Below, piece after piece: positions 17,342 through 25,392 of a stretch of DNA of 64,000 nt (position 1 is the first letter of the stretch; each line of letters starts with the position of its first letter). The position numbers were made by a program, and so were the translations under genes. Source of the DNA: Bradyrhizobium sp. LTSP885 (GTDB taxonomy: Bacteria > Pseudomonadota > Alphaproteobacteria > Rhizobiales > Xanthobacteraceae); assembly GCF_000938305.1 (NCBI RefSeq), contig NZ_JYMT01000035.1, positions 162,869 to 226,868 on the forward strand. Reading direction: 5' to 3'. The notes below the pieces were generated by a model, which was not told where the DNA came from, searched no databases, and was given only the letters and a program-made list of their open reading frames with translations.

Positions 17342-18898
17342 TCACGCTTCAAACGTCATGACGTAGGCTCCGGGACCCGCATCGAGATGCCTGAGCCGGA
17401 GACCGTCTTCGGTGGGCTGAAAGTCGACGTCGCCGCTCGTTTTACCGGGCAAGTCCGACTCTCCGCGAGCGATCACCGTGCCATCACGATGCAGGCTCCA
17501 GCGGCCGCGCGATCGCAAATTGCCGAGCACCACCTCGCCGTTGGACGCAACGCCCCGTCCATCCAGGGAAAATTCCAGCCGGTTGGCAACCGCGTCGAAC
17601 CATGCCTTCGACACATCGAGATCGTCAGACACGCGCGTTAGCGCTGGCTCGGCGAAGCGCGACGCGTCCCAAGGTTCGTTATAGAATCGCCACAAGCCAT
17701 CGGGAATGTTCAGCCTTGCGTATCCCACCAGCACGTTGCCGGACATCGGTTCGATCATGGTGGCGTTTCCGTCCGCGTCGGTCGCGGCGTCGTTGCGCGG
17801 GTAGTGCAGACCGCCATCGCTCCAGCGCGGCGACATGTGCCGATCGGCGTGTTTGAGCAGGCCACGCAGCGTCGTGTCGTCGCCCATCTCGGACGCCCAT
17901 GCGGCCATCCATCCGAAATCGCAACTGTCGCTGACGATGGTCTGCCCCATGACGAGGGGGCGCTCGCCGGTGATCACCGAGAATTCGCCGTCCGACCCGG
18001 GCTTGAGGAAATCCTTCGCCTGGCCGGCGTAGTGCGCGTGCACGAAATCGCGGTTCCACATGTTCATCAGCGCTCCGCACCAGGCGTCGACCCATACGGC
18101 CTTGCCGATGTTCGGCCGCACCACCTTGGTGTCCTGGGCGAGCATGATGTTGTAGTGGCCGTTGTCGCCGATCCTCCCGAAATCCTTCCAGGCCTGTTCG
18201 TACCCGCTGACGACATCGGTGGCGATCGATCCGCCGTAGACGAGGTCGTGGAGCCGGAAGCCGAGGATCGCCGGCTGATTGCAGATCTGGAACGTGCAGT
18301 TCGGTTCGCAGGCGACGCCCAGATATCCGCTCTCAACCATCTGCCAGTAGAGATGCGCATTGAGTGACTTCTCATCATAGACGAAACGCTTCTCCTCGCC
18401 GCCCCAGAAATAGGACCAGAACCGGAGTGTGAGCGCGCCAGGCTGCGCATAGCGGTCGTCGTCGAACAGATAGTGGTACATCAGCGCCATCGACTGCAGG
18501 TATGCGCTGTACATGATGTTGTCGCGGATGACCGGGTCCCACTGCTCGACATACAAGGAGCTGAGATGCGCGTTGAAGATGCTGCCGCCCCGGCTGACGT
18601 CGCGCCAATACATCCACACTTCGGGAAGCAGCATCTTGCCGATCAACCGCTCGAAGATCGGCTTGAACACACCCGGTGCGGCGGGCAGTCTGTGCCGGTG
18701 CGTGAGAGCGAGTGCATAAGCCATGTAAGCCAGCTGGAATCGGTAACCGCCAAAGTCCTCCTGCCCGTACCCCTTGCCCTTCATCAGGTCCCATTGGTTC
18801 GGCGGTTGACGGGACAGATTCGCGAAATGCCTGAGATGGCCGATCTGAAGGCGGTCAAGGCCTGCCGCGGGATGGGGCGAGCCGCCGGGATTGTTCAT
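17342..18898 (-). CDS. Linalool dehydratase/isomerase (Ldi)-family protein
   Basis: From the ATG at 18898, preceded by aggacgaatcg, the protein has 518 residues. Two blocks match Castellaniella Ldi as I remember it. IRDNIMYSAYLQSMALMY corresponds to the ENIMYKGHLNLMYG helix, and GVACEPNCTFQICN to GIVCEPDNYFVQCN, keeping both catalytic cysteines (C197, C206) and adding a third (C201). The catalytic His of Ldi appears as Tyr (Y133), and the later active-site Tyr region reads VDAWCGAL. The (alpha/alpha) barrel fold is probably kept but the chemistry may differ. The C-terminal 100 residues are an extra beta-rich extension. There is no evident signal peptide. The SCO1-like gene and the GMC relic follow in the same operon. 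Confidence 0.7.
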   Translation of the reverse strand: MNNPGGSPHPAAGLDRLQIGHLRHFANLSRQPPNQWDLMKGKGYGQEDFGGYRFQLAYMAYALALTHRHRLPAAPGVFKPIFERLIGKMLLPEVWMYWRDVSRGGSIFNAHLSSLYVEQWDPVIRDNIMYSAYLQSMALMYHYLFDDDRYAQPGALTLRFWSYFWGGEEKRFVYDEKSLNAHLYWQMVESGYLGVACEPNCTFQICNQPAILGFRLHDLVYGGSIATDVVSGYEQAWKDFGRIGDNGHYNIMLAQDTKVVRPNIGKAVWVDAWCGALMNMWNRDFVHAHYAGQAKDFLKPGSDGEFSVITGERPLVMGQTIVSDSCDFGWMAAWASEMGDDTTLRGLLKHADRHMSPRWSDGGLHYPRNDAATDADGNATMIEPMSGNVLVGYARLNIPDGLWRFYNEPWDASRFAEPALTRVSDDLDVSKAWFDAVANRLEFSLDGRGVASNGEVVLGNLRSRGRWSLHRDGTVIARGESDLPGKTSGDVDFQPTEDGLRLRHLDAGPGAYVMTFEA

Positions 18899-19005
18899 CG
18901 ATTCGTCCTTCCTGACCGTCGCTTGCGACGTTTTCGCTTGGCCGTCATCGCGGCGCGGCGCGGCGGTCCTCATTTCTAGCGGTATCGCCGATGGCCCGTA
19001 CAGCG

Positions 19006-19263
19006 TCAAATTCCACATTGAGTTCCGTCGCAGCCACCGACGGCCATGAAGCCGGGACGCGACTTGACGGGCGGCCCCCACGCGACGCGAGCGACAACAC
19101 ACCCCGACGGGCAACTCACCAAAAACATGTCAAGCGCGCGCGGCAAAGCCGGGTTGTTTCCGGTTACACCTGTGGTCCTACCCCGGTGCTTTTTGTTGCA
19201 CCGGGCCCATGGGTGCAATCGACACCCGGCTTTCCCTGCGCCCTCTACTTCATAAGGGGGCAA
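19006..19263 (-). repeat. Putative dispersed repeat (GAGKAGCRLHP-type ORF)
   Basis: An 85-codon minus-strand frame contains GAGKAGCRLHPWARCNKKH and GRTTGVTGNNPALPRAL. I recognise this wording from many short hypothetical ORFs scattered through Bradyrhizobium and Rhodopseudomonas genomes, where it marks a repeated non-coding sequence rather than a protein family. It fills most of the otherwise empty region between the Ldi-family gene and the next gene. The copy number in this genome cannot be seen from one window. Confidence 0.45.
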
Positions 19264-19303
19264 ACGAAATGCAAAGCTCGGACAATTATGTCGCGAGAGC
19301 GCG

Positions 19304-19337
19304 GAAGTATGGCTACCAACGAAGTATGGCTACCAAC
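19304..19337. repeat. 17-bp perfect tandem duplication
   Basis: The unit gaagtatggctaccaac occurs twice head to tail (19304-19320 and 19321-19337). It lies just outside the stop codon of the minus-strand gene that ends at 19353. It looks like a slippage duplication in the intergenic spacer. I see no other feature in 19264-19352. Confidence 0.9.
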
Positions 19338-19352
19338 CGCGCGCCAGTCGAG

Positions 19353-20060
19353 TTAACGTTGCGGCTTGTCTTTCTGGTCCGCAACCCAGACGTCGCTCTG
19401 CTTGATCTGTTCGATCAGCGCCTCCGGGCTGAACTTCCGAAAGCCCGCCGGCAGTTCGAACGACGATGCGGACTGCGGTTCGTCTCTGATATTCTCGACC
19501 GCAATGACCGTCCCGTCCTCACGCTTGATCCGCAGCGGGATCCTTCGCTCTCGATCGACCCAGCCGAAAAACGCCGGTCCTGCTCCGACGACAACGTGAA
19601 AGACAGCCGTAGTGCGGCCCTGGATCATCTCCTCGCCCGTCCGCTCGCAGTGCCAATCACCGTTATCTGCCAGTCCGGCGAGATGCGCCATCGCCTGCCA
19701 CTGCCGGCACGGCTCGTCGGGATCAACAGGAACCAACAACCGGGTGAGTTGGCTCGACTGCCGGGCATCCATATAGATCCCTGCGCCGGGCCGCACGAAA
19801 TAGGCCGACGGTTTTGCCGCATCGACCAGGAAGAAGCCATCGGCAAATTCTGGCGTTTCTATCCTGATCTTGCCGTCGAGAAGGCGCAACCGTCCCGCCG
19901 GCGTTGTCGCGGCATCACGCTGCACGACGATATCGGCGGAGAATTGCTGCGCCCGTGCCGCACCCAAGCCGCCCAGGATGGCCACGCCGAACGCCACAAC
20001 CCAGAACCGCACCGTCCGATACAGGGGAGCCAAGATCGCGCTCTCGATCATTTCCAGCAT
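19353..20060 (-). CDS. Hypothetical exported protein (lipoprotein-sorting/DUF4412-like)
   Basis: From the ATG at 20060 the protein has 235 residues; an upstream ATG at 20126 and an internal one at 20051 are alternatives. A signal peptide ends near GAARAQQ. The mature part alternates beta strands (FSADIVVQRDAATTPAGRLRLLDGKIRIE, FFLVDAAKPSAYFV, FHVVVGAGPAFFGWVDRERRIPLRIKREDG). This resembles the LolA/LolB-like fold of periplasmic proteins annotated as DUF4412 or outer-membrane lipoprotein sorting. The function is unknown. It lies 78 nt downstream of the phosphoesterase gene on the same strand and may be co-transcribed with it. Confidence 0.6.
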   Translation of the reverse strand: MLEMIESAILAPLYRTVRFWVVAFGVAILGGLGAARAQQFSADIVVQRDAATTPAGRLRLLDGKIRIETPEFADGFFLVDAAKPSAYFVRPGAGIYMDARQSSQLTRLLVPVDPDEPCRQWQAMAHLAGLADNGDWHCERTGEEMIQGRTTAVFHVVVGAGPAFFGWVDRERRIPLRIKREDGTVIAVENIRDEPQSASSFELPAGFRKFSPEALIEQIKQSDVWVADQKDKPQR

Positions 20061-20138
20061 CTCAACCAGGGAAAAGCGACGCCGACCGGACCGCGGGGTC
20101 CGATCGGCGCCATTTTGCGGGATCACGTGAGGTCCCGA

Positions 20139-22184
20139 TTACTCGAGATAGGAGATATCCGAGCGCTTTTCGAAGTCGAACGCGTCGAACATGTCAGCGA
20201 GCGCCGGGCTGTTGGTCGGCACATACTGGTTGCCCCTTGCGTAAGTCGGGTTCGGCAGGTTGTCGCGGCTGCGGTTCGTGAGCGGCTTGAGGTCCCAGTT
20301 GCGCTCGATGAACTTCAGCAGCGACGCGTGGTCACCGTAGTTATGGTAGATTTTGCCGCCGGTCGAATAGGGCGACAGGATCAGGATCGGCAAGCGCGGT
20401 CCGTCACCGAAGAAATCGATCGACTGGATGTAGCCCGAGTCCCAGTAACCGCCGGCCTCGTCCCAGGTGATGAACACAGCCGTCTCCGCCTTCAGCTTCG
20501 GATTGGCTTCGAGCGCACTGAGGACGTTGGTGACATAGGCTTCGAACAGATCGACCTTCGAGCTCTGCGGATGACCGTCAAGCAGGCCATCCGGTTTGCC
20601 GAACGCCACCGAAGGCAGCTCGTTTTTCTCGATCGCCGTGATCAGATCGGCGGTGTCCTTGACATGCGCCGTCCGTACCGTCGGGTCGGCCATGATCGAG
20701 GTCGCGTATTGGAACGGGTTGCAGATCTGGCAGTAGGCCACGCCGAGCGCGTGAGCCGGATCCGCAAGAGCCGCGGCGCTCAGGTTCGGGTTGGCCGCAT
20801 TCGCGGCCACCGCTGCGTTCGAGAGCGCAACGGCGTCGTTATACGCGCCACCATAGTAGGTCCACGAAACCTTCTTCTCGATCAAGGCGTCGCCGATCGT
20901 CCTGACCGACGATGGCGGGAGGTTGCTGCCACCCGAGAGCGCGCCGTTGGGCAGGAAGCCCGGGTTGGTGTTGTTGAGCATGTAATAGTGGTTCGGCTTG
21001 CAGTTCGGTTCCGCCGCGTAGGGCAGCGCCTCGAGGTAGCTGACGATCGGCTTGACGCCCGGCTGGCTGAAGTCGCCGCAATTGCTGAAATTGCCGTCAA
21101 CTGTGTATCTGTTGACGGTGCCCGCGACCGGATTCGGATTCGCAATCAAGCTCGCCGGTGGCGTGACCGGGTTGCCCTTGCCGTCGCTCCAGAAGCCTGC
21201 ATCGCCAGTGCCGAGCAGGAAGTGGTTGGCGCCAGTGCCGCCATGGAACGACTGATGGAAATTGTCGCCCAGGGTGAAGCGGTCAGCCAACGTCTTCAGG
21301 ACCGGAGCCTGCCCCTGCTCGACGTTGTAGAAGCCCATCTCATTGCCCTGGCTCTTGTTGCTCGCCGAGTAGGTCGCCATGACATGGGGGAACAGATCGT
21401 TCAGGCAGCCCGAGTTGTTGCTCTTCGAGGCGGTCGCCGCGCTGCAATCCTCCTGTTGCCAGTCCTGGTAGAAGCGGTGGGTCGTGTCACCGGTGTAGTC
21501 GTCATCGCTGATATTGGCTCCCTGCAGCAGGAACGGTCCGGCGAGGCTGCCGGCGCCCGGAACACGGCTATCGAGAACGCCCTGCGGCAGACCGGAGGCG
21601 CCGGTCGTCAGGATGTCGAGGTCGCCCTTGTCCATGTCCTTCTCGACGCCAGCTTCCGCGATCGTCTTGAACGGGGCGCCGGTGTCGCTCTGTGCCTGCG
21701 GAGTGCCATTGGTGTTGGGCTGCGGCATCAGGTTGGCCGGGTTATAAGGTGTCTTCGCGATCGCCGGAGCACTGACATAGTAGGACGGCTGGCCCGCAGC
21801 CGAGAACTGCTGCGCCTTGGCAAAGTTCGGGCCGGGCGAGCCGTCCTCGTTGACGATGCCCTTCGACAGCAGGTTCGAGATGGTCTCACCCCGGCCCTTC
21901 GGCTTGTAGACGCCGAACGTGTGATCGAGACCGCGATTCTCACCGATCAGGACGATGACGTGCTTGATCGGAGACGCGGTCTTCACGTTGCTGGCCGGAT
22001 CGTGGTCCTTGTTGTGTTCGCCGCGCTCGGCGTTATCAGCGTCGTGATGATGCGCATGCGAGCGCTTGTCCCAATCGCTGTGGCCGCCAAAATTCGCGGC
22101 GTAAGCAGCTGTGGTCACGACGATCGTGGAAGCAATGCAGATCGCGGTGGTGGTTCGCCAGCGATCTCTCGAGTTGAAGGGCAT
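20139..22184 (-). CDS. Exported phosphoesterase (phospholipase C/acid phosphatase family)
   Basis: This 681-residue protein has a Sec-type signal peptide ending near AAYA and a His-rich linker (DKRSHAHHHDADNAERGEHN). The phosphoesterase family (PF04185-type) opens with IKHVIVLIGENRGLDHTFG, where the Glu-Asn binds the metal/phosphate centre. NFHQSFHGGTGANHFLLGTG and VFITWDEAGGYWDSGYI supply further ligands, and YGDHASLLKFIERNWDLKPL is the conserved C-terminal block. Relatives are phospholipases C and acid phosphatases releasing phosphate from lipids or esters outside the cytoplasm. A paralogue lies at 25393-27570. Nearness to the type II secretion genes suggests secretion by that route (inference). 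Confidence 0.88.
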   Translation of the reverse strand: MPFNSRDRWRTTTAICIASTIVVTTAAYAANFGGHSDWDKRSHAHHHDADNAERGEHNKDHDPASNVKTASPIKHVIVLIGENRGLDHTFGVYKPKGRGETISNLLSKGIVNEDGSPGPNFAKAQQFSAAGQPSYYVSAPAIAKTPYNPANLMPQPNTNGTPQAQSDTGAPFKTIAEAGVEKDMDKGDLDILTTGASGLPQGVLDSRVPGAGSLAGPFLLQGANISDDDYTGDTTHRFYQDWQQEDCSAATASKSNNSGCLNDLFPHVMATYSASNKSQGNEMGFYNVEQGQAPVLKTLADRFTLGDNFHQSFHGGTGANHFLLGTGDAGFWSDGKGNPVTPPASLIANPNPVAGTVNRYTVDGNFSNCGDFSQPGVKPIVSYLEALPYAAEPNCKPNHYYMLNNTNPGFLPNGALSGGSNLPPSSVRTIGDALIEKKVSWTYYGGAYNDAVALSNAAVAANAANPNLSAAALADPAHALGVAYCQICNPFQYATSIMADPTVRTAHVKDTADLITAIEKNELPSVAFGKPDGLLDGHPQSSKVDLFEAYVTNVLSALEANPKLKAETAVFITWDEAGGYWDSGYIQSIDFFGDGPRLPILILSPYSTGGKIYHNYGDHASLLKFIERNWDLKPLTNRSRDNLPNPTYARGNQYVPTNSPALADMFDAFDFEKRSDISYLE

Positions 22185-22338
22185 ATCGACTCCAAACGGT
22201 TGTTGTTGTTAGCGCCGCCGGTAACTAGTGCATCAACATGACGCAGACATATCGCTGCGATGAAACGACGCACGACGCGCGCGATGATCTCCGATTTTTT
22301 CTCGATGCTCGCGCGCGCCGAAACAGTCGACGAGTCAC

Positions 22339-22391
22339 GCGCGCGCCTTCCGTCGCCGGCGATGTGCCGGCATGACGGAAAGCGGCGCGCC
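22339..22391 (-). terminator. Long hairpin after the di-haem peroxidase gene
   Basis: The arms gcgcgcgccttccgtc and gacggaaagcggcgcgc enclose a loop that itself contains two gccggc blocks. The hairpin starts 14 nt after the stop of the di-haem peroxidase gene at 22405. It has no T-tract, so it may end transcription weakly or protect the mRNA 3' end. The rest of 22185-22404 shows no gene. Confidence 0.4.
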
Positions 22392-22404
22392 TGTTCGATG
22401 CGCG

Positions 22405-23784
22405 TTAGCGAGCCACGCGCCTTGATTGCAGGACTTGACGAAGGGCCATGTAGTGCTGGTCATGCACGGAGGGATTGAAGAGCGACCATTGCTCAGCGCC
22501 AGCCAGCAGCGAAGGCACGGCAGCAGCCATGAGATAGCGATAGTTCCTGTAGTCGGCGGCGGCGTCCGCGGTTCGCCCATCGCCGACTTCAATCTCGATC
22601 CGCCGCAGCAGCAAGACAACCTCCTTGAGCGCCCCGCGTGCGTTCATCCGCTCCTCGCCGCCGCCCGAGACGCTGGTGTTCTTGCGATCGGGATATTGCT
22701 CCGTCAGCTCACGCAACTCGCCGCCGATGGTCTCGACGGCCAAACCAACGACATCCTTGTCGCCGGCGGGAATCGCGGTCCCCAGCACGGTTGCAAAGTC
22801 GTTGATCTCCTTCAGCGAAGCGGCAGCGCCTTCATGTTCATAAGGCTGCGTGCCATCTCCCACGGCGGTGAGGTAAGCCGCCAGATCCTTCCGGTCCTGC
22901 GCCGTCAGGCCAAGTGCGAACACCGAATCAAAATGCGCCACCACCTGATCGTAGCTATCGAAGCGACCGTCATGAAAGTATGGCGCATTGAAATCGGCGT
23001 TGCGCAGCGTCGGCGTCTTGAACAGACCGCCCGATCCCACGTCATGCTGCCTGTGATCGACGAACGAGCCCGACGGAACATGGCATCCGGCGCAGCTCAT
23101 CCCGGGATCGTGCGGAAACGGCTTTGCGAACAGCGCTTCGCCGCGCCGCTCCGATTCGCTGATCTTTCCGATCAGCCTCCCGCCCGGACCGAGGCTCGGA
23201 TTGGGCAGGAAATCGATATCCTGAAGATAGGCGACAATGGCGTCGACAATCACCGGCGACGGCTCGGATCCGGCAAACTCGTTGACGATGACGTTGCGAA
23301 CGAAGTCGTGCAGCGAGGCCATGCGACCGTCGGCGCCATAAGGCGCCAGATAGCGCGCGCCGCGCAGGCTCGGGATTCGCACGGGGTCCAGCACGCCATT
23401 GTCCGCCTTCGGATTGAACAGCGGCCCGGTCGTGTCGAAATTGCCCGGGCGCGTCGACATCCTGGGCATGAAGAATTTGGCGTTGCCGGCACCGTTGACG
23501 TGGCAGGTGCCGCAACTCATTCCGGCCTGCTGCGCGACGCCACCAAGGATCGACGGAGAACTGAACGCCAGATTGCCGAGATTGACCAGATACGATTTGC
23601 TGCCCGAGATATCGGAGCGAAACACCTCGCGTGGCCGATCGAGCGCGTCCTCGTTCAGCTCGGTGCTGACGGGCAAGGCCGTCTGGTCACCATCGACCGG
23701 AAAGGCCATCGCGACGCGTCCATGCGAGGAGACAACAACGAGGCCGAATGCGGCCGCGGTGATGCAAAGACGAAGGAAATTCAT
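22405..23784 (-). CDS. Di-haem cytochrome c peroxidase/MauG-family protein
   Basis: This 459-residue protein has a signal peptide (MNFLRLCITAAAFGLVVVSS) and two c-type haem motifs, CGTCH at 91-95 and CAGCH at 231-235. These are spaced as in bacterial di-haem peroxidases. The FFHDGRF-like motif (APYFHDGRFDSYDQVVAHF) is typical of the second domain. A C-terminal extension of about 120 residues (from roughly residue 330) has no recognised motif. Its ATG overlaps the stop of the imelysin-like gene (ATGA), so the two are translated as a pair. Such pairs occur in periplasmic iron or haem-linked oxidation systems; the electron donor and substrate are not known. Confidence 0.88.
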   Translation of the reverse strand: MNFLRLCITAAAFGLVVVSSHGRVAMAFPVDGDQTALPVSTELNEDALDRPREVFRSDISGSKSYLVNLGNLAFSSPSILGGVAQQAGMSCGTCHVNGAGNAKFFMPRMSTRPGNFDTTGPLFNPKADNGVLDPVRIPSLRGARYLAPYGADGRMASLHDFVRNVIVNEFAGSEPSPVIVDAIVAYLQDIDFLPNPSLGPGGRLIGKISESERRGEALFAKPFPHDPGMSCAGCHVPSGSFVDHRQHDVGSGGLFKTPTLRNADFNAPYFHDGRFDSYDQVVAHFDSVFALGLTAQDRKDLAAYLTAVGDGTQPYEHEGAAASLKEINDFATVLGTAIPAGDKDVVGLAVETIGGELRELTEQYPDRKNTSVSGGGEERMNARGALKEVVLLLRRIEIEVGDGRTADAAADYRNYRYLMAAAVPSLLAGAEQWSLFNPSVHDQHYMALRQVLQSRRVAR

Positions 23785-24563
23785 CGCGATTGAGCCTCCA
23801 GCGTCGGCCGCTGCAATCCCAGCTTCAGCGACGCGGCCTGCAGCGCGACCACCAGCTCTTCGCTGGCGCGTCGCAGCGCGCGAACATCGACATGCGGCAG
23901 ATCGGGGGCCGCGACAATGATCTTGAGCTGCTCGATGCGCTCCGTCACCTGCTTCGCGACCCTCGCGTCTGTTACCTTGAGGGCATCGGCAAAGATGGTC
24001 CGATAGGCAAAGTCGATGCCCACGACATTGTTGCGCATGTCGCCAAGCGAGGTGCCGCTGATCCGGGATTCACCGCCATCCGCCTTGCTCTCCCCCACCT
24101 CGTAGGCAAGTCGCACGGTACCGTCGAGCAGCCCTTGCGGCGTCAACGGTATGGTGGCCAGCTTCCGGTGGAGCTCGCCGAGATTCTTGATCAGAACATC
24201 GGTATCGTTCTCGACATCGGTCCGGCCGGCACCGAACAATTTAGCCTCGATGGCGTGGAACCCGCTATCAGCATTGGGCCAGGCATCAATCAGCGTATCG
24301 AGCTCAGGAACAAAGCCGGCCGTGAAGACCTCCGAGCGCTCCCAGCCGCCACGGGCCGAGAGCCAGGCCTTCTTTGCTCCCGCCAGATCCTTCGCGGAGA
24401 CATGCTCCCGCAATTCCTTGATGCCAGCCAGCGCCGACCCGATTCCCGCGATCATGTACGGGCGATAGCGCTCGGCCGCATCGTCGAGCGGAGTGCCACT
24501 TGCCCGCCCCATGCCACTCGCAATGGCGAACGCAACAAGGCACGGCACCACGCTTTTCTTCAT
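23781..24563 (-). CDS. Imelysin family/EfeO-like periplasmic protein (M75)
   Basis: From the ATG at 24563 the protein has 260 residues with a signal peptide ending near GRASG. It is mostly helical, with the imelysin signature GxHxxE present as GFHAIE (residues 101-106). A second family block is LGDMRNNVVGIDFAYRTIF. Imelysin/EfeO proteins are periplasmic metal-binding components of iron uptake, despite the historic peptidase name. It is coupled to the di-haem peroxidase gene downstream, an arrangement resembling EfeO-EfeB where the partner is also a haem peroxidase. No EfeU permease is nearby. An open frame extends upstream to 25019 but lacks similarity. Confidence 0.85.
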   Translation of the reverse strand: MKKSVVPCLVAFAIASGMGRASGTPLDDAAERYRPYMIAGIGSALAGIKELREHVSAKDLAGAKKAWLSARGGWERSEVFTAGFVPELDTLIDAWPNADSGFHAIEAKLFGAGRTDVENDTDVLIKNLGELHRKLATIPLTPQGLLDGTVRLAYEVGESKADGGESRISGTSLGDMRNNVVGIDFAYRTIFADALKVTDARVAKQVTERIEQLKIIVAAPDLPHVDVRALRRASEELVVALQAASLKLGLQRPTLEAQSR

Positions 24564-24849
24564 CGATACCCCCAAGGTCGCGGAGTGCAGCGTCGTCCGC
24601 GACGCCGCGTCCAACGGTCGCAGCAATATTGTCGGCGTGTTATGCCGTTTTGTGACGGTATCGCTTTGCTTCCGGACTTCTCCGTAAATAACAACATTTT
24701 TCTGCCGAGCAATCTTCTCAAGCGCCATCAGGAGAAACACGCACGCGCGTCGATGACAAAATAATTTCTTCAAGCAAAATTCATACTCTCGCGATGACGC
24801 CAGATGTGGTTGATCGGCGCCGGGCTTCCACCCTTCTTCAGAGAACGAT

Positions 24850-25341
24850 ATGACGGCCGACACCACACCGCCTCTGTTCGCAGCATTCTTCGCAGCGCTG
24901 AGCCTGCTATGCGGCAGCCTTGCGCTGATCGATCTTCGCCGCGGCATTATTCCGGATGCGCTCAACCTTGCGGTCGGCGCCCTTGGTCTGGCCAAGACCG
25001 TCATCGCAAGCGGCGCCATGGCAGGCGTCGAGACCGCCGCAGAGGCGATCGTCGTCGGAGCTATTTTTTGGCTATTTCGTCAGCTCTATTTCGCTGTGAG
25101 GAAGATTCAAGGACTCGGGCTCGGCGACGTCAAATTTCTCGCGGCAGCCACGCCGTGGGTCGGCCTCACAGGCATTCCCGTGCTGATCCTGATCGCCGCG
25201 CTCTCGGCGCTGATCGCGATCGGCGGCGCGCGACTGGCCGGACAAAACCTGACGCGGCAGACCTCGCTGCCGTTCGGTCCATTCCTCGCCCTTGGCCTGC
25301 TGTCGGCCGTAGCCGCACAGCAATGGTTTGGCTTCAACTAA
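24850..25341 (+). CDS. Prepilin peptidase, A24 family (GspO/CpaA-like)
   Basis: This 163-residue membrane protein has about five helices. The two catalytic aspartates are present: D28 in ALIDLRRGIIPDALN and D93 in the GxGD motif GLGLGDVKF. It lacks the N-terminal methylase domain and zinc-binding cysteines of full-size PilD/GspO, so it is CpaA-like. It would cleave the leader peptides of pseudopilins at the cytoplasmic membrane face. The only type II secretion genes in view, with five pseudopilins, start 4.3 kb away, so this is their probable processing enzyme. It is divergent from the imelysin gene across a 286-nt spacer without visible genes. Confidence 0.88.
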   Translation: MTADTTPPLFAAFFAALSLLCGSLALIDLRRGIIPDALNLAVGALGLAKTVIASGAMAGVETAAEAIVVGAIFWLFRQLYFAVRKIQGLGLGDVKFLAAATPWVGLTGIPVLILIAALSALIAIGGARLAGQNLTRQTSLPFGPFLALGLLSAVAAQQWFGFN

Positions 25342-25342
25342 A

Positions 25343-25369
25343 AGTCCGCCGACTCTTGGCCGGCGGACT
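25343..25369. terminator. Perfect 9-bp stem-loop between convergent genes
   Basis: Arms agtccgccg (25343-25351) and cggcggact (25361-25369) pair perfectly around a 9-nt loop. They sit directly after the prepilin peptidase stop and before the convergent phosphoesterase stop. A short tttagtt follows on the minus strand. A bidirectional terminator is likely. Confidence 0.65.
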
Positions 25370-25392
25370 CGTCATGTCACCAATGAAGGTTG

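Noticed and set aside
19209..22241. A plus-strand open frame of about 1010 codons
   Set aside because: It lies antisense to two clear minus-strand genes (signal-peptide protein and phosphoesterase), encodes Arg/Val-rich sequence without any family resemblance, and is explained by GC-rich third positions.
23781..25019. Imelysin-like gene starting at 25019
   Set aside because: The upstream 152 codons have no similarity and overlap the divergent prepilin peptidase gene; the signal peptide begins at 24563.
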